Shown one piece after another: positions 44,699-53,529 of a stretch of 64,000 nucleotides of DNA. Position 1 is the first letter of the stretch. Each line of letters opens with the position of its first letter. Source of the stretch: Akkermansiaceae bacterium (GTDB lineage Bacteria > Verrucomicrobiota > Verrucomicrobiia > Verrucomicrobiales > Akkermansiaceae); contig JAQWZU010000119.1 of the NCBI GenBank assembly GCA_029253285.1, forward strand, positions 1-64,000, in the 5' to 3' direction. A program made the position numbers and the translations under genes. The notes beneath the pieces were generated by a model that saw only the letters and a list, made by a program, of their open reading frames with translations, was not told where the DNA came from and searched no databases.

Positions 44699-46371
44699 GT
44701 GAAAAAAGCAAACGTCAGGCTGCCGTGCCGGCCTGGAAGATTTGGGCCAATCCCATCGTAGCGCGCTACGCGCGGAGCCGTCTTCGGATTACCGGGTTTG
44801 GGGTTCAGCTAATGGTGGTGATGCTGATTGCCGGATTTATCTTTTTCGCAGGGAGGGCCGCCGGGGTTCATCAATTAAATTTTGACGCGGTGGGTGCCGC
44901 GCGTGGCCCGATCATTCCTTTGCTGGTCCTACAGGGAATCGTGTTGCTTTTGTTAGGGACCGGGCAGGTGGCTGGGGGAATGACGGCAGAGTTAGACGAG
45001 GGTGTTTTGGATTACCAGCGGTTGGCCCCGATGACACCTCTGGCGAAGGTCCTGGGTTACCTTTTTGGTCTGCCCATCCGGGAGTGGGCTCTCTTTTTGG
45101 CGACGATGCCTTTTACGATTGTGTCGGTGGTGCAGGGCGAGGTGCCGATACACTACTTTCTGCAACTCTACGCGGTCTTTGTGATGGCGGCGATCTTGTA
45201 TCACCTGACGGGGTTGGTGGCGGGAACGGTGATGAAGAACAAACGGTGGGCCTTTCTTGCCTCGATGGGCATGGTGTTTCTTCTCTATACCGTGATTCCC
45301 CAGGCGGCTAAATTCGGGCTGGTCTATTTTAAGTATCTTACAATCTACCCGGTGCTTGAGGAAGTGCTGCCATTTCTACTCGAGTCGCGGGTTGGAATGG
45401 TGATGGAGGGGTATCAGCAATTGATGCCCTCGGCTAAATTCTTTGGTCTTAATCTCCCGCAGTATGTCTTCACCTTGATTTCCCAGGCGGTTTTGAGTTT
45501 TGCAATGGGGTTGATGCTTTGGCGTCGTTGGCGAAAGAATGATTGTCATCTTCTGGGGAAATTTAGCGCGGTGGCGATCTTTGCCTGGTTGCAGGCGGTG
45601 TTGCTTGGGAACTCGTTGCCTTTGGTCAATCAGGGTGATATTTTTCCGTCACGAGAGTTCGATCGAAGATTTGGGAGGTTCCTGGATACGGCTGCGGAAG
45701 GCTGGTCGCCTGCCCCGGCCGAGGCCTTGGTGATGGTTGGACTTTATGGTCTCGTGACCTTGTTTTGTCTTTGGGCAATGATTGTGCTCATCACGCCGAG
45801 GACTGACGATCAAATGAGAGGTTGGCGGCGGGCCCGGAAATTTGGAAAGACCGGGCTGCCTCCCTTATGGGATTCTGCCACTTCCACCCCATGGACCGCG
45901 ATGATGGCTGCGATGGGTGTAGGAGGTTGGTATTTCTTTGCGAAAAGTTTGATGGAATCGCGATGGTATCCGGGGCTGGATCTCACCGGCGGGACTCTGA
46001 TTGCGATGGTATTGGTAATATTTGGGGGTGGTTTGTCGATTCAGGCTTTGCTTGAGGCGAAAGGGAAGAAGTATACCGGCGTGACCGTCTTGTTGGTGGG
46101 AATGGTCCCCGTGATGATCGCAGTGATCGTTGGCTTGAATAGTGATCGACTCCTCCCGGCCGCGATTTGGTTGGCAGGTATGTGTCCTTTGCTCTGGCCC
46201 GTCTATGGTGCCTATATGGCGATTCCGATTGATGACATGCCGCGAGATTTTATTCGGGCCGTGCCCAATGCTTTCTGGTTTTGGCAAGGGGTTGTCATTT
46301 TGCTGTCAGGGTGGCTCCTGGTGAAGTTGAGAGAATCCCGCAAGGCCATTGCCGAGGCTTCGAAAGAGTAA
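44695..46371 (+). CDS. ABC-2 type transporter permease
   Basis: The 558-residue protein is very hydrophobic with about 10-12 predicted spans. It starts with a cytoplasmic stretch (WKIWANPIVARYARSRLR) and a first span MVVMLIAGFIFFAG. The family-like ELDEGVLDYQRLAPMTP follows the third span and LGKFSAVAIFAWLQAVLLG is mid-protein. It overlaps the ATPase gene by ATGA. With the ATPase it should form an exporter or a membrane-remodelling complex; no substrate hint was found beyond the accessory Spy-like protein. Confidence 0.85.
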   Translation: MSEKSKRQAAVPAWKIWANPIVARYARSRLRITGFGVQLMVVMLIAGFIFFAGRAAGVHQLNFDAVGAARGPIIPLLVLQGIVLLLLGTGQVAGGMTAELDEGVLDYQRLAPMTPLAKVLGYLFGLPIREWALFLATMPFTIVSVVQGEVPIHYFLQLYAVFVMAAILYHLTGLVAGTVMKNKRWAFLASMGMVFLLYTVIPQAAKFGLVYFKYLTIYPVLEEVLPFLLESRVGMVMEGYQQLMPSAKFFGLNLPQYVFTLISQAVLSFAMGLMLWRRWRKNDCHLLGKFSAVAIFAWLQAVLLGNSLPLVNQGDIFPSREFDRRFGRFLDTAAEGWSPAPAEALVMVGLYGLVTLFCLWAMIVLITPRTDDQMRGWRRARKFGKTGLPPLWDSATSTPWTAMMAAMGVGGWYFFAKSLMESRWYPGLDLTGGTLIAMVLVIFGGGLSIQALLEAKGKKYTGVTVLLVGMVPVMIAVIVGLNSDRLLPAAIWLAGMCPLLWPVYGAYMAIPIDDMPRDFIRAVPNAFWFWQGVVILLSGWLLVKLRESRKAIAEASKE

Positions 46372-46421
46372 CTGCGGGGTTTCCGGCTGTTTATTGATCG
46401 GGAGTTGATCTACTGAAGGGC

Positions 46422-46706
46422 ATGCCGTCGCGGGGTCGTCACCAGAGTTCATCAAAGGAATGTCTTCGGATGATCCGCAAGGTGGAGGCGCTTGAAGGTG
46501 TGGTTGGAGTGATTATCGGGAGATCGTATGGCGGCAAATCGCTCGGACGGGGCGGCACGACAGGAACGATTCGAGTGCAGCGGGAAATTTCCGGTGGTTT
46601 AAAGGCGGTGACGCAGACTGCCAAGGGGCTACAGGAACTGTTTATCCGGACGGAAGCGGGTTGCGCGGAGGGGGTTTGGGAGAAGGTGCGGGAGCTCGAG
46701 AGCTAG
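46422..46706 (+). CDS. Small DUF2103-like protein
   Basis: The 94-residue basic protein has LEGVVGVIIGRSYGGKS, then TIRVQREISGGLKAVTQTAKGLQELFIRTE. The second half resembles the pattern I recall from DUF2103 proteins of cyanobacteria (GGxKAIARKGxxVQEVFV), which are annotated as predicted metal-binding, though the His pair expected near the N-terminus is only partly present. It follows the transporter by 50 bases on the same strand. Function unknown. Confidence 0.5.
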   Translation: MPSRGRHQSSSKECLRMIRKVEALEGVVGVIIGRSYGGKSLGRGGTTGTIRVQREISGGLKAVTQTAKGLQELFIRTEAGCAEGVWEKVRELES

Positions 46707-46713
46707 CTTTTTC

Positions 46714-47961
46714 TCAAAGCTCGTAGCACATCAGGTGGTTTTGCTCGCGGAGGTAGAGTTTGCCGTTGGAGACAACGGGGTGGGCCCAGGATTGGGCTTC
46801 CTGGTGGGCGGGCATAAAGGAGCCTTTGAGTTCGTAGGCGGTGGGGGTGGCTTTGATGAGGGCGACGTGGCCGCTTTGGTAGCGGTAGATAAGGTGGCCG
46901 TCGACGGCGGTGACGGCGGCTGAGCCGTTGCCGGCACCTTTGACAGGCCCCCATTTGATCTCGCCGGTTTTGAGTTCAACGCAGATGGGATCGCCGCCGT
47001 TGTGCTTGTGGCCGCAGTAGATGTGGCCGTCGATGAGAATCATGCCGCCGTGGTGGTTTTGGAGGACCTTGGGTTTGAGGAAGTAGACCTCTTCGGCGGA
47101 CTTGCCATCGAGCTTCAGGAGGGCGGAGCCGGTGCCGTATCCGGTGGAGCAGAAGACGTGATCACCTGCGATGACTGGAGTGGGGATGTTGGCAGTGGAA
47201 TTAGCGACGGAGTTGTAGCTCCAGAGATGCTTACCATCCTTGGCTCGGACTCCGATGACGCCGCGGCCGGTCATTTGGACGTATTGTTTGATACCGCCGG
47301 CATTGGAGATGGCGATCGAGCTATAGCCAGCGCCGTCTTTACCTTTCTTGCCGGTGTCACCAATTTCAGTTCTCCATTTGGTAGCGCCGGTTTTTTTATC
47401 GAGCGAGACCATGAAGGCGTTTTTTCCGCCCGGGGTGCAGACGACGCGGTCACCGTCGACGAGCGGTGATTCGGAAAAGCCCCAGCCCGACATCATCTTG
47501 CCGTCCCATTCATCTTTGAAGCTTTTGGACCAAACGATTTTTCCTTGAGTGGTGAGGCAGACGATGGCTCCATCGGAAGAGGTGACATAGAGGTGGCCGT
47601 CATCGATGGCGGGAACCGAGCGGGCCCCGCCGTATCCATGCTTGGGTGGGAGTTTGGTGATGGGCGTTTGCCAGAGAAGTTTGCCGTCTTTGGCCGAGAA
47701 GGCGCTGACGCCCTGCCCTTTGATTTTGTCGTTGTAGTTCCCGCTGGTATAGATGACGCCTTCAGCAATTGAGATGGAGGAAAAGCCTTTTCCGCTGCCT
47801 TCGGTGTTCCAAAGGAGTTTGGGTTTTTGTTTGTTCCAGTCCCTGATGACTCCTGTTTCGGAGGAAATTCCGGTGCCGTCGGGACCGCGCCACTGAGGCC
47901 AGTCTTTGGCGGTAGCGAGTGAGGTGAAAAGGGCCAGTGCTGCGAGAGAGGTGTAGTTCAT
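46714..47961 (-). CDS. Secreted PQQ-binding-like beta-propeller protein (second copy)
   Basis: The 415-residue paralogue of the product at 23234-24478 has the signal MNYTSLAALALFTSLATA, the opening DWPQWRGPDGTGISSE and repeated blades (AFSAKDGKLLWQTPI, VCLTTQGKIVWSKSF, VSLDKKTGATKWRTEIG, CVELKTGEIKWGPVKG). It is likely a periplasmic or surface propeller of unknown ligand. It lies downstream of the sulfatase gene on the same strand, with 125 bases between, and is convergent with the DUF2103-like gene. Confidence 0.85.
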   Translation of the reverse strand: MNYTSLAALALFTSLATAKDWPQWRGPDGTGISSETGVIRDWNKQKPKLLWNTEGSGKGFSSISIAEGVIYTSGNYNDKIKGQGVSAFSAKDGKLLWQTPITKLPPKHGYGGARSVPAIDDGHLYVTSSDGAIVCLTTQGKIVWSKSFKDEWDGKMMSGWGFSESPLVDGDRVVCTPGGKNAFMVSLDKKTGATKWRTEIGDTGKKGKDGAGYSSIAISNAGGIKQYVQMTGRGVIGVRAKDGKHLWSYNSVANSTANIPTPVIAGDHVFCSTGYGTGSALLKLDGKSAEEVYFLKPKVLQNHHGGMILIDGHIYCGHKHNGGDPICVELKTGEIKWGPVKGAGNGSAAVTAVDGHLIYRYQSGHVALIKATPTAYELKGSFMPAHQEAQSWAHPVVSNGKLYLREQNHLMCYEL

Positions 47962-48034
47962 TACCCGTTTTTACTTCGGATCGGGCGGGGAGAGCGACCA
48001 TAATTGTAGCCGAAATTTTTAATCTTTGTGCGGG

Positions 48035-48055
48035 TCCCGGGCCTGCCACCCGGGA
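48035..48055 (-). terminator. Possible terminator hairpin after the sulfatase gene
   Basis: TCCCGGG (48035-48041) and CCCGGGA (48049-48055) form a 7-bp GC-rich stem around seven bases, about 30 bases past the sulfatase stop. On the minus strand no T-run follows directly, so it may be a processing or pausing hairpin. Confidence 0.35.
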
Positions 48056-48086
48056 TCAAAAGGGCAGCTTTCGACTACTTTTGCCG

Positions 48087-50240
48087 CTACCTGATGGTGA
48101 TGTTCAGCGACTTTAAGGGAACATTGAGGTCGAAGTTTTCTTCGTAGTCTCCGACGAGGCCGCCGTTGTCTTTTCCTACTTCGAGCGCGTCGATGGGGTG
48201 GCTGCTGAGTTGGTGGTCGCCTTCCTTGATGGCTAGGCGTTTGTTGTCTGAGCGGAGGATGAGAGATTTTTTAGTGACCTTGGCTTCGAGCAATCCCTTT
48301 GAGTCGGACGGGAGCGGAGCTTGCACGGTGAAATCCTTGCCGCCGCGTCTCGTGGTGAAGAGGAGCTGTCCTTCCTTGAGGTAGAAACTCCAACCGGATG
48401 AAGTGCCGCCTTGCGCCGCGATGACTCCCTGCGCGGGGAGTTTTTCGAGCTGGGCGATGACGGAGAACGCGTGCTTCGCGACGTCGGGGGAAGTTTCCTG
48501 GGTGAAGGTGTCGCCGAGTTTAAGGTGGAATACTTTCTTCTGAGAAGCCGCAGTCTTTTTGTCCTTCTTTTTTCTCCAGGAATTGAAGGGGACGACGCCG
48601 CGTTCCTTGGCCCAGGTTTCGTATTGCTCGGCCATTTTCTGTGCGCGTTCGGGATGTTTTTTGGAAAGGTCGTGTTGCTCGGTGCGGTCGGCGGGGATGT
48701 CGTAGAGCTCCCAGGGGCCGTTGACGCCTTTGGCGACCAGTTTCCACTGGCCATCGCGGACGGCGCGGTTGCCTTCGTGTTCGAAGTAGATCGGCTTGCC
48801 GCGTTCGAGCGGCTTTCCGGTGAAGGCCGGCGCAAGGGAGACTCCTTCGACGGGGATTTTTCCATCGGGGTAGGAGGCCTTGCCGAGTTCAAGGCAGGTT
48901 GCCATGAGGTCGATGAGGTGGCTTGGATCTTTGGTCCATTTGTTCTTCAGTGTGATGCCCTTTGGCCAATGCGCGACGAGCGGGGTGGCGATGCCGCCTT
49001 CGTGGACCCAGTGCTTGTATTCGCGGAAGGGTGTGTTGGAAACGTTGGCCCAGTTTTTCCCGTAGCCGATTTCGGTTTCGGGAGGTCCGGGCATGACGCC
49101 GTCGCCCCGACGGAGAGGATAGCCGTCGCGGGATTGGGGCGGGACCATGTTGGTTTGGAGTTCGTCCTTGCCCATGGGCTTGAGGGTGGGAGCGGATGGG
49201 CGTTCGAGGGGGCCGACGAGTTTGCCCCGACCGAAGCCCTCGGCGCAGCCGCCGTTGTCTTGCAGGAAGAGGATGAGGGTGTTACCGAGTTGGCCGTTCT
49301 TTTCGAGAGTGGCGACAATGCGGCCGATGCCCTGATCCATGTTGTCGACCATGGCGGCGTAGACTTCCATGCAGGCGGACTCCCATTCCTTCAGTTTCAC
49401 TTTATCCCAATCGCCGATGGGGCCGGGAATGGTCCAGTTGGGATCGATGAGGCCGAGGGCTTTCATCTTCTTGAGGCGGGCTTCGTAGACGGGCTTGTAG
49501 CCGTCGTCGTACTTGCCCTCATACTTGGCGATGTCTTCGGGAAGGGCGTGCATGGGCCAGTGCGCCGCGGTGTAGGCGACGTAGTGGAAGAAGGGCTTTC
49601 CGGGGTGTTCCTTGAAGTGTGACTCAAGGTGCATCACGGTATTGTCGGAGATGGCGTCGGTGTAATACCAGGTGCCTTTCGGTTTGTATTCGGGGTCGTT
49701 CTCCGGAGTGATCTGGGTGTTGTCGCGAGTGAGGGAATTTGGGTCGAAGAGCGAGCCCGCGCCGTGAATGGTGCCGAAGAATTTGTCGAATCCGCGTTGG
49801 CGGGGCCAGTTGTTTTTGGGCGCGTCGTGAGCGATCTTTGGCGTGACGTGCCATTTTCCGGAGAGGTAAGTGCGGTAGCCGGCGGGCTTGAGAGCCTCGG
49901 CAATGGTCACGCATTCCTGATTGAGGAATCCCTGGTATTGCGGGAGGCCGTAGTCGCCGGTCATGTGTCCAATTCCGGCTTGGTGCGGGTAGAGCCCGGT
50001 AAGAAGAGAGGCGCGGGTCGGGCAGCAACGACCGGTGTTGTAGAATTGCGTGAAGCGCAGGCCGTTGGCGGCGAGCTTGTCGAGATTAGGGGTTTTGATT
50101 TCCCCGCCGTAGCATCCGATGTCGGAATATCCCATGTCATCGGACATGATGATGATGATGTTTGGGCGGGATTCGCCGTTGAGACTGAGAGCGGAAGCGC
50201 CGATGGCGAATATGGAGAGGAGAGATGAGCGTGAGAGCAT
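48087..50240 (-). CDS. Secreted sulfatase with extra C-terminal beta domain
   Basis: The 717-residue arylsulfatase-type enzyme has a signal peptide and IIIIMSDDMGYSDIGCYGG (metal ligands DD). The sulfatase signature CCPTRASLLTG has the formylglycine cysteine at Cys72, and FLSGKWHV and HYVAYTAAHWPMHALPE follow. The catalytic domain ends near residue 565. A further ~150 residues form a beta-rich domain (LYLKEGQLLFTTRRG-like region, ALEVGKDNGGLVGDY) that looks like a LamG or glycan-binding module. Substrates in this phylum are usually sulfated algal or host glycans. No formylglycine-generating enzyme gene is in the window. Confidence 0.94.
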   Translation of the reverse strand: MLSRSSLLSIFAIGASALSLNGESRPNIIIIMSDDMGYSDIGCYGGEIKTPNLDKLAANGLRFTQFYNTGRCCPTRASLLTGLYPHQAGIGHMTGDYGLPQYQGFLNQECVTIAEALKPAGYRTYLSGKWHVTPKIAHDAPKNNWPRQRGFDKFFGTIHGAGSLFDPNSLTRDNTQITPENDPEYKPKGTWYYTDAISDNTVMHLESHFKEHPGKPFFHYVAYTAAHWPMHALPEDIAKYEGKYDDGYKPVYEARLKKMKALGLIDPNWTIPGPIGDWDKVKLKEWESACMEVYAAMVDNMDQGIGRIVATLEKNGQLGNTLILFLQDNGGCAEGFGRGKLVGPLERPSAPTLKPMGKDELQTNMVPPQSRDGYPLRRGDGVMPGPPETEIGYGKNWANVSNTPFREYKHWVHEGGIATPLVAHWPKGITLKNKWTKDPSHLIDLMATCLELGKASYPDGKIPVEGVSLAPAFTGKPLERGKPIYFEHEGNRAVRDGQWKLVAKGVNGPWELYDIPADRTEQHDLSKKHPERAQKMAEQYETWAKERGVVPFNSWRKKKDKKTAASQKKVFHLKLGDTFTQETSPDVAKHAFSVIAQLEKLPAQGVIAAQGGTSSGWSFYLKEGQLLFTTRRGGKDFTVQAPLPSDSKGLLEAKVTKKSLILRSDNKRLAIKEGDHQLSSHPIDALEVGKDNGGLVGDYEENFDLNVPLKSLNITIR

Positions 50241-50309
50241 TTTTCTGATACGGGTTAAGAAAGTCTTCCTCTCAGAAAATGTGCCTCATTGGAAGGTCCG
50301 ACCTGGGCT

Positions 50310-50789
50310 TTAATTCAGATAAGCATAGCTCGCATTGAGGTAGGTGGCGTAACTGACCCAGAGGAGGTATGGCAAAAGGAGTAAGGCCGCCAGGGGAGAG
50401 ACGGTCTTAAACTCTCTGATGGTTAGAATAATCGCGATCCAAAGTGCGATGATGACGATCAAGGCAGCTTCAGGGTTTTGGGCTCCGAAGAAAACCGGCG
50501 TCCAGAGTAGATTTAAGAAGAGCTGGAAGCAGAAGACATAGGACAATTTGGTGAACCCCAGACTCTGTGGACTGCGGTGCCAGATCAAGGCGAAGCTGGC
50601 ACCGATCATGGCGTAGAGAGTCGTCCAGACCGGGCCGAAGATCCAGTTTGGCGGAGTGCCGGAAGGACGAACGAGCGTGGAGTACCAGGAGGGGATTGCG
50701 CCGCTGGTCAAAAAGGCTCCCAGCCCGCCCAGGGCTTCCATGACGATGATGCAGAGAGAAATCTTGGCTAAGAGGGAGCGAATTAGCAT
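50310..50789 (-). CDS. tspO: TspO/MBR family membrane protein
   Basis: The 159-residue protein has five membrane spans and the family core: SWYSTLVRPSGTPPNWIFGP, VWTTLYAMIGASFALIWH and FCFQLFLNLLWTPVFFG, then LLPYLLWVSYATYLN. TspO binds porphyrins and is linked to tetrapyrrole and stress control; the ligand here is unknown. It lies 69 bases upstream of the sulfatase gene on the same strand and downstream of the TIM-barrel gene. Confidence 0.95.
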   Translation of the reverse strand: MLIRSLLAKISLCIIVMEALGGLGAFLTSGAIPSWYSTLVRPSGTPPNWIFGPVWTTLYAMIGASFALIWHRSPQSLGFTKLSYVFCFQLFLNLLWTPVFFGAQNPEAALIVIIALWIAIILTIREFKTVSPLAALLLLPYLLWVSYATYLNASYAYLN

Positions 50790-50825
50790 GGCTGAGAATA
50801 CTCCGATTCAGGCAAAACGTCGTGA

Positions 50826-51686
50826 TTATTTTTTTCGAAGCGTAACGAGCTTTTTCATGCCCTTGAGGTTTTCTGTGGAGAGTTTGGTGTCGCCATTTTT
50901 GATGCCGCCGCGGGCCTCGAAGACGAGCCATTTGTCGTAGCCAATTTTATCGAGGCTGCCGGCGAGTTTGGGGAGGTCGGTTTTGCCTTTGCCGAAGTGG
51001 ATGTTGCCTTCGGGCTTGAGATGGATTTCGCAGATCGCTTCGTTACCGAGTTTTTGGAGGGCGGCGTAAATGTCTTCGCCGCCCCGCATCATGTTCCCGG
51101 TGTCGTAATACATTTTGACGTTGGGGGAATTTTCGAGGCGTTTAAAGAGCTCAAGGACGCGGTCGTAGGTGATGGGTGATTCGATGCCGAGAGTGACGCC
51201 GTGTTTTCTGGCGATGGGAAGAATTTCTTCGATGAACTTGGTCACGCCAGCGATTTTCTCTTCGCCTTTTTGGAAATTGGAGGGGCCGAAGAAGGGAAAG
51301 AGGAGAACTTTGCAGCCGAGGGCGTCGCAGGCTTCGATAGACTGCTTCATGATGGCGAGCCCCTTGTCGCGATCGGGCCCGTCTTTCCATACATTGATGC
51401 GATTCATACTGCCGGCGCAGAGCGAGATGATTTCGACCTCGTGTTTTTTCGAGGCTACAAGGAATTCTTCCTGAAGGGATTGGACCGAGAGTGTGAGGAC
51501 GCCGTTGGCGTCGAGTTTGCCGGTGTGGATTTGTACGCCCTGGAAGCCTGCTTTTTTGGTGAGCGCGATGCTTTCGACGACGCCGCGGTTTCCGAAGGCC
51601 GTTTCCATGACAGCGAGTTTTTGGGCCGGGAGCGAGGTCGTGGAAAGAATTGAGAGAGAAAAAAAGATGATGGAGCAAAACCGCAT
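50826..51686 (-). CDS. Secreted sugar phosphate isomerase/epimerase-like TIM-barrel protein
   Basis: The 286-residue product (ATG at 51686) has a signal peptide (MRFCSIIFFSLSILSTTSLPA), then an AP-endonuclease-2/xylose-isomerase-like barrel: ALTKKAGFQGVQIHTG, VEIISLCAGSMN, LGCKVLLFPFFG, GVTLGIESPITYDR (metal Glu), VKMYYDTGNMM, AICEIHLKPEG and WLVFEARGGI. Such exported barrels are common in this phylum and act on keto-sugars or inositols. It lies 36 bases upstream of tspO on the same strand. A start 19 codons upstream would mask the signal peptide. Confidence 0.85.
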   Translation of the reverse strand: MRFCSIIFFSLSILSTTSLPAQKLAVMETAFGNRGVVESIALTKKAGFQGVQIHTGKLDANGVLTLSVQSLQEEFLVASKKHEVEIISLCAGSMNRINVWKDGPDRDKGLAIMKQSIEACDALGCKVLLFPFFGPSNFQKGEEKIAGVTKFIEEILPIARKHGVTLGIESPITYDRVLELFKRLENSPNVKMYYDTGNMMRGGEDIYAALQKLGNEAICEIHLKPEGNIHFGKGKTDLPKLAGSLDKIGYDKWLVFEARGGIKNGDTKLSTENLKGMKKLVTLRKK

Positions 51687-51739
51687 GGCGGGATTACGAG
51701 CAGAGTGGAGGGATTTTGACAGGAAATAGTTGTGAGTGC

Positions 51740-51850
51740 TCACTGATCAATCACGGGGATGATGATCGTCTGTTGGGCTACGGAATCGAAATTCAGAGTG
51801 ACATCGACTTTGTCGCCAGCGGAGAGTTTTTCTTGTCGTTCTTGTAGGAG
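51740..51850 (-). pseudogene. Remnant of a secreted-protein gene, PCu(A)C-like C-terminus
   Basis: A minus-strand frame without a start ends with LSAGDKVDVTLNFDSVAQQ and TIIIPVIDQ before TGA (51740-51742). The pattern L-x-x-G-x-x-V-x-V-T-L-x-F, then a hydrophobic strand and a PV end, resembles the last strands of the PCu(A)C copper-chaperone fold. Upstream the frame runs straight into the T-run of the terminator at 51858-51887, with no start codon. It looks like the 3' stub left by a deletion. Chance similarity cannot be excluded for ~35 residues. Confidence 0.35.
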
Positions 51851-51857
51851 GAAAAAT

Positions 51858-51887
51858 AAAAAAGCCCGGGACCGGAGTCCTGGGCTT
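51858..51887 (-). terminator. Intrinsic terminator of the PEP-hydrolase-like cassette
   Basis: On the minus strand AAGCCCAGGAC pairs with GTCCCGGGCTT (one mismatch) around TCCG, then six T and a second T-run. It closes the cassette that ends with the PEP-hydrolase-like gene 62 bases upstream. Confidence 0.9.
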
Positions 51888-51948
51888 GGTGGAAATTTTT
51901 GGTTCGGCGGCCGGAATACCCAGTGGGCACTTTGACCGCCGCCACGTT

Positions 51949-52809
51949 TTAGTCGTTGAAGGTCAGGTCGCGGAATTCGTTGGCGGCGGCGGAGACGGCG
52001 CGTTCGATGGGGAGACGCTCGGTGGAGGAGCCGGTCCAGAAGCCGTGGCCGCTGGTGTGGTCCAGAATATATTGTGCGTCGGAAGGAGTCTCCATGGCGG
52101 CACCGTGGGCGACGAGGAGAGTGTCGGGGCTAAGCTCGCGGCACTTCTGGTAAACCTTCTCGGTTTGCTCGGCGGTTTCTTCAATCGTCATGCCGTTGTC
52201 GTAGCCCTTGATGCCTCCCTTGGTTGTCCCGGCATGGTAGCAGAAGATGTGCGGCTTGGCCTGCTCGCAGATGTCGTAGGAATCCTCTTCGGTAAAGGCG
52301 AGTCCGACGGAGACCATGTCCATTTCCTCTTTGGCGAGGATGAGCATGTCGATTTCGTTTTGCAGCGTGATGCCGGCGGAGGTCATGACTTTGAAGATCT
52401 CAGAGTCGTGATCGATATAGGAGATGGAAGGTCCGATGTTGGACACGGACTGGACGCCCATATCTTTACATTCCTGAAGGACCATTCGCATATCCTTGAG
52501 GGGATCGTTGGCATTGAGACAGGCACAGACGAAGGACTTGCCGTCGAGAGCGGGCATGATGTCCTCGCGGGTGTAGGTGAGGGTCTGCTTATTGGAGTCG
52601 AGGATGGGCCACATCATGGCCATGGTGCCCATGCCATTGGAGCGGAGACGCGCGCCGGAAAAGGTATTGATGCAATCGGAGCCGGCGGCTTCTTGAAGCT
52701 TGGCAACGAGTCCTGATCCCGCGGAGGAGATCATGATGGGGATACGGGCCTCGACCTTGGCTTGAAGGTTAGCGAGGATCTGCTGGGTGGTGATGCGTTT
52801 TGTGATCAT
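51949..52809 (-). CDS. Phosphoenolpyruvate hydrolase-like TIM-barrel protein
   Basis: The 286-residue cytoplasmic protein matches the PEP-hydrolase/Tm-1-like TIM-barrel family (PF09370 type): IPIMISSAGSGLVAKL near the start, DCINTFSGARLRSNGMGTMA, FVCACLNANDP, QSVSNIGPSISYID, CYHAGTTKGGIKGYDNGMT, LLVAHGAAMETPSDA and HGFWTGSSTERLPIE at the end. The family's reaction is poorly defined; some members occur with Tm-1/UPF0261 partners, not seen here. Its ATG overlaps the stop of the hydrolase gene by four bases. Confidence 0.8.
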   Translation of the reverse strand: MITKRITTQQILANLQAKVEARIPIMISSAGSGLVAKLQEAAGSDCINTFSGARLRSNGMGTMAMMWPILDSNKQTLTYTREDIMPALDGKSFVCACLNANDPLKDMRMVLQECKDMGVQSVSNIGPSISYIDHDSEIFKVMTSAGITLQNEIDMLILAKEEMDMVSVGLAFTEEDSYDICEQAKPHIFCYHAGTTKGGIKGYDNGMTIEETAEQTEKVYQKCRELSPDTLLVAHGAAMETPSDAQYILDHTSGHGFWTGSSTERLPIERAVSAAANEFRDLTFND

Positions 52810-53528
52810 AGGAATTGGCTGATTTGTTTGTTTAGTTCGAGATGGTATTGTTCAGGTTCGTGGTAGCGCGCGGGAAGGATGGCGCTTTGGACATTGGGAA
52901 GGACTTCGCTGATGGCATCGGCGACCTCCTGAGGATGGAGGTCGTCGCGCGGACTGGAAAGCACAAGTGAGGGGGCGGTGATTTTTTTTAGGGAATCGAG
53001 CGAGTCGAAGGGACTGTCGCTCCACATTTTTTCGAGGACCGCGATGTCGGGGCTGTCGAAGAGCGGGGCGATTGATGCGGCAACAGGCGGGTTGCGCCCG
53101 GCGAGAGCCCGGAAATCGGGATCATTGGCTCCCATTCCGGTGGTGACCCGGGCGACGAGTTCGAGGTGATCGGGGCGTGGTGAGTCGAGCCAGGAGGGCC
53201 GGAGGAGGATGAGCTTTTTCACGCGCTCGGGATAGCGGAGGGCAATATTCAGGCTGATGCCCGAGCCCATGGAAAGTCCCCCGAGATCGGTTTTGTCGAT
53301 GCCAAGGTGATCCATGACTTCGATAACCAGGTCGGCGAAGAAATCGAAGGAAAAGAGGGCGGGATCGATGTCGGTCGAGTCGCCGTGGCCGGGCATGTTT
53401 GGTGTGATGAGCCAGCGTCCGGGGAGGTTGGTGAGCGCGGAGCTGATTTGCTTTTTGCCAGCACCGAGCCCGTGGATGAAGACGAGCGGAGTGCCGTCGG
53501 CCGATCCGAGAGTTTGATAGGTGATCAT
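52806..53528 (-). CDS. Alpha/beta hydrolase
   Basis: From the ATG at 53528 the product has 240 residues with the classical fold: VFIHGLGAGKKQ (oxyanion hole), the nucleophile elbow GGLSMGSGIS, SLVLSSPRDDLHP (acid) and a late His in ARYHEPEQYH. No signal peptide is present. The start lies one base after the flavin reductase-like stop, and its own stop overlaps the PEP-hydrolase-like start by ATGA, so the three genes are translated together. A start 11 codons upstream would overlap the previous gene. The substrate is unknown; a lactonase or ester hydrolase would fit a catabolic cassette. Confidence 0.82.
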   Translation of the reverse strand: MITYQTLGSADGTPLVFIHGLGAGKKQISSALTNLPGRWLITPNMPGHGDSTDIDPALFSFDFFADLVIEVMDHLGIDKTDLGGLSMGSGISLNIALRYPERVKKLILLRPSWLDSPRPDHLELVARVTTGMGANDPDFRALAGRNPPVAASIAPLFDSPDIAVLEKMWSDSPFDSLDSLKKITAPSLVLSSPRDDLHPQEVADAISEVLPNVQSAILPARYHEPEQYHLELNKQISQFL

Positions 53529-53529
53529 T

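Noticed and set aside
48411-49622. 403-codon plus-strand frame opposite the sulfatase gene
   Set aside because: Mirror frame of a GC-rich gene with strong third-position bias. The sulfatase on the other strand has full family motifs.
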